Under the pieces are notes generated by a model. It was not told the DNA's origin. It made no database searches and was given only the letters and a program-made list of their open reading frames with translations. A DNA stretch of 64,000 nucleotides from Dermacentor variabilis (lineage: Eukaryota > Arthropoda > Arachnida > Ixodida > Ixodidae), in contig NC_134572.1 in NCBI RefSeq assembly GCF_050947875.1, forward strand, positions 159,175,105 to 159,239,104, in the 5' to 3' direction. The translations under genes were made by a program, and so were the position numbers. Position 1 is the stretch's first letter. The number at the start of each line of letters is the position of its first letter. Shown here piece after piece: positions 62,049-64,000 of the stretch.

Positions 62049-64000
62049 GCACCTCACTCATGTAATTTGCACATGCCCGAAGTGGGTCATCCGACAGAAA
62101 GTTCGGCTACCCGCTTTCCAAAAACAAGAAGGATTATCGAAACGCATTTTGTATACGACGAAAGCTCGCTTGTGCCTTGTTGAGAAGAGAATATAGTGTC
62201 GCATTCCGAATACACATGTGAAGAATTGAGCGATAGTGTTCGACAGCCGTGAGAGAACGAAGAGGGTGGTGTTGACGCTCTGTACGTTCAGCCGTCGCAC
62301 CGCAGGAGAAGTGTGCGCTTGAAGAGGAGAAATGTCAGAGAATCGGTGGCAACCTATTTTTCACAGAGGGCTAACCACACATGACCAGCCTAGGCCACGA
62401 AACAGGAAACCTGGAGTGCTGCTTTGAGACAGTGATATCATTCAGGTTTTAAGTTAACCATAAATACCTAATTAGTGCTGTGCGATAAACTTTCTAAAAA
62501 AAAATTTCCATAACCCACACACTAAGAGAATGCATGCTATGGGCGAAGCAACTTGCAGCCAACTGGCTATCGAGCATCGTTTTGGGTTCTGCAAAGCGTT
62601 ACCAGGTGGACCATCGTGATCGTATAACGTCAGTGACTGTTGGGAAATGAGCATGTGTGTGACGACAAAAGTAAGGTCATAGCGGTGGCGATGGCACGAC
62701 GACCTATTATTTGTACTCCGGCAAAGAAACCTTAAAACGTCCGTCATTACATGACCTGGACCTATCCGGAAAGGGTGGTACAATCAATGTCGGAGAGCAT
62801 CCCCTTAGCTTCAGCTGCTTCGAATAAAGGACCGGGTTCGTGGGCGCCAGAGGGTATTGAGCTTGCCACACCTGTACTTCTGACACTTAATTCCCAGATT
62901 CGTTTTTTTTTTACATATAACTCACCCCTGTTTTTGCGAACTGTTTCTGAATTTACACTGGAAGAACTATGTCAAATTCAGTAGTTCAGTCGGAACGTAT
63001 TCCAGGAGAGGCGTCGGCGGATACCTAACGGTGGTCTATACCTGTCTTGCCATTTTCTGCGGAATTTTTGCAGTGTACCAGATTCAAACCCCAGAGCCTG
63101 AATGGCTCCCAATAGCATCAGCATTGTTAATGGCAGCTTGCTAATACAGTTCATGGAGAGGGCCCTGAAAGCGCGTTTTGCTGGGTACACATTGTTCGCT
63201 GTGGTAATAAAGCCCAAGATTGCACCCGAGAGGTTCTAGCATTGGGCTGCTGTTCTGGGAAGCCAGGTGGCTCGATCTAACCGTCGAAAATCGGGCAATT
63301 TTTTTGCTATTGAAGAGCTCCTGAACAATAAGAGAGAGGAAGTGCGGATTGCCTGGTATGAGTCGAAGGGTGCTTCGGACGGGATCTCTGCAACACGCTT
63401 CGTTGTTTATTCGCTCATCATTTCTGACAGCAGCTGATCATTTATGTTTGGCATATGCGCTGCGATTTTCACCGCATCTTCTGCTCTGTCCTTACTGTTT
63501 TGTATGAAACACCCCAACATGCCATTGTTCGACCAGAACAGTTTTCCAGCACGGTGGAGTTGGCTGGCTGCTGCTTCCTTGTTGCAGTTTGTCGTTCTTC
63601 TTGCGTCATCTAAGGTGACTTTATAGTTCGACGTATGGCTCCTCAGCATGCACCTCTGCGGCTTCCATCACAGGCACTGATGCGCCGCTGGTTCTGGATT
63701 CTTCCGTCAGAGCAGGATAAGGCCAATAATCGGGGCTTTCATTGCAAGGAGACTGTTGCTCGTCGCAGTCTGCGACCCTGCTTAATGAATGACCTGAACT
63801 GTCTGAAAGATAGTAACGACACTTAAATGCGGACAGAGCAAGAATATCAAATCGGGTTAAGAAGGATAGTACGCTGTTTCCGAGGTTATTATGGGTAGTA
63901 ATGATCATGCAATAAGATATACCTTGTCAAAAATCACAGCGCAGCTCCTAAGTGCTAAATATGGGCGGCTTTGTGTGTTAACAAAGCCAGAAGACTTTTC
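62049..64000. other. Stretch without a supported gene
   Basis: Minus-strand frames at 63407-63649 and 63621-63908 lie next to each other in different frames and have balanced composition (SGHSLSRVADCDEQQ; AVKIAAHMPNINDQLLSEMM), which could be one frameshifted MADF/BESS-type or similar pseudogene running off a repeat, but I cannot confirm this. Nothing else seen. Confidence 0.3.

Overview
The window reads as repeat-rich intergenic or intronic DNA from a hard tick (Ixodida, probably Metastriata). The main clue is two near-identical copies of a tRNA-headed SINE (57297-57532 and 61795-62035) with the A/B-box head and body I recognise as the ixodid 'Ruka' SINE. Supporting clues are tick-type LINEs with an RNase H and CCHC tail, RTE and CR1/L2-like LINE pieces, TTAA-flanked transposons, and long AAT, GT and AT microsatellites. 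I found no host protein-coding gene I can defend. Almost all recognisable coding sequence belongs to mobile elements, most of it broken.

Layout. 1-9130: a TIR element (about 1351-3521) with a second TIR element (about 1680-2890) inside it; an RNase H LINE whose 5' half is inverted against its 3' half (about 3990-5545), as expected from twin priming; then a GC-rich stretch (5545-7560) and featureless DNA. 9131-17000: a minus-strand LINE end; a TTAA-flanked DNA element (11015-13999) carrying a LINE fragment; a CR1/L2-like LINE (about 14745-16290) ending in a perfect AAT/ATT palindrome. 17000-21070: a worn Ruka-like copy and a duplicated unit split by a tRNA SINE.

The centrepiece is 21070-35360, a three- to four-level nest. 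A degenerate IS630/mariner-type transposase pseudogene (minus strand) is split by a complete, young Ty3/gypsy element (22264-35155; 4-bp TSD; LTRs differing by one base and one 53-bp repeat unit; tRNA-Leu-like primer site; single gag-pol frame). Its pol order is protease, integrase, reverse transcriptase, RNase H: the integrase lies upstream of RT, as in Ty1/copia and in the Gmr1 group of Ty3/gypsy elements. The pol frame is cut exactly in the RT by a 6.03-kb TIR element (26664-32697), which carries a spliced exon with a BEN-like domain on the minus strand, an array of alternating inverted repeats at its left end, and two smaller TIR elements inside.

35360-64000: a fold-back element, GC-rich islands alternating with AT-rich DNA rich in TAATTA/CAATTA words (possible regulatory DNA of an unseen gene, inference only), microsatellites, further tRNA SINEs, a TTAA-flanked element with a THAP-domain exon (48055-49496, Kolobok-like), a 0.7-kb TIR element (50611-51305), RTE LINE pieces (43101-43312; 58985-59790) and another RNase H LINE end (56870-57260).

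The genes do not form a pathway. Biologically this is a record of successive insertions, whose relative ages can be read from the nesting.
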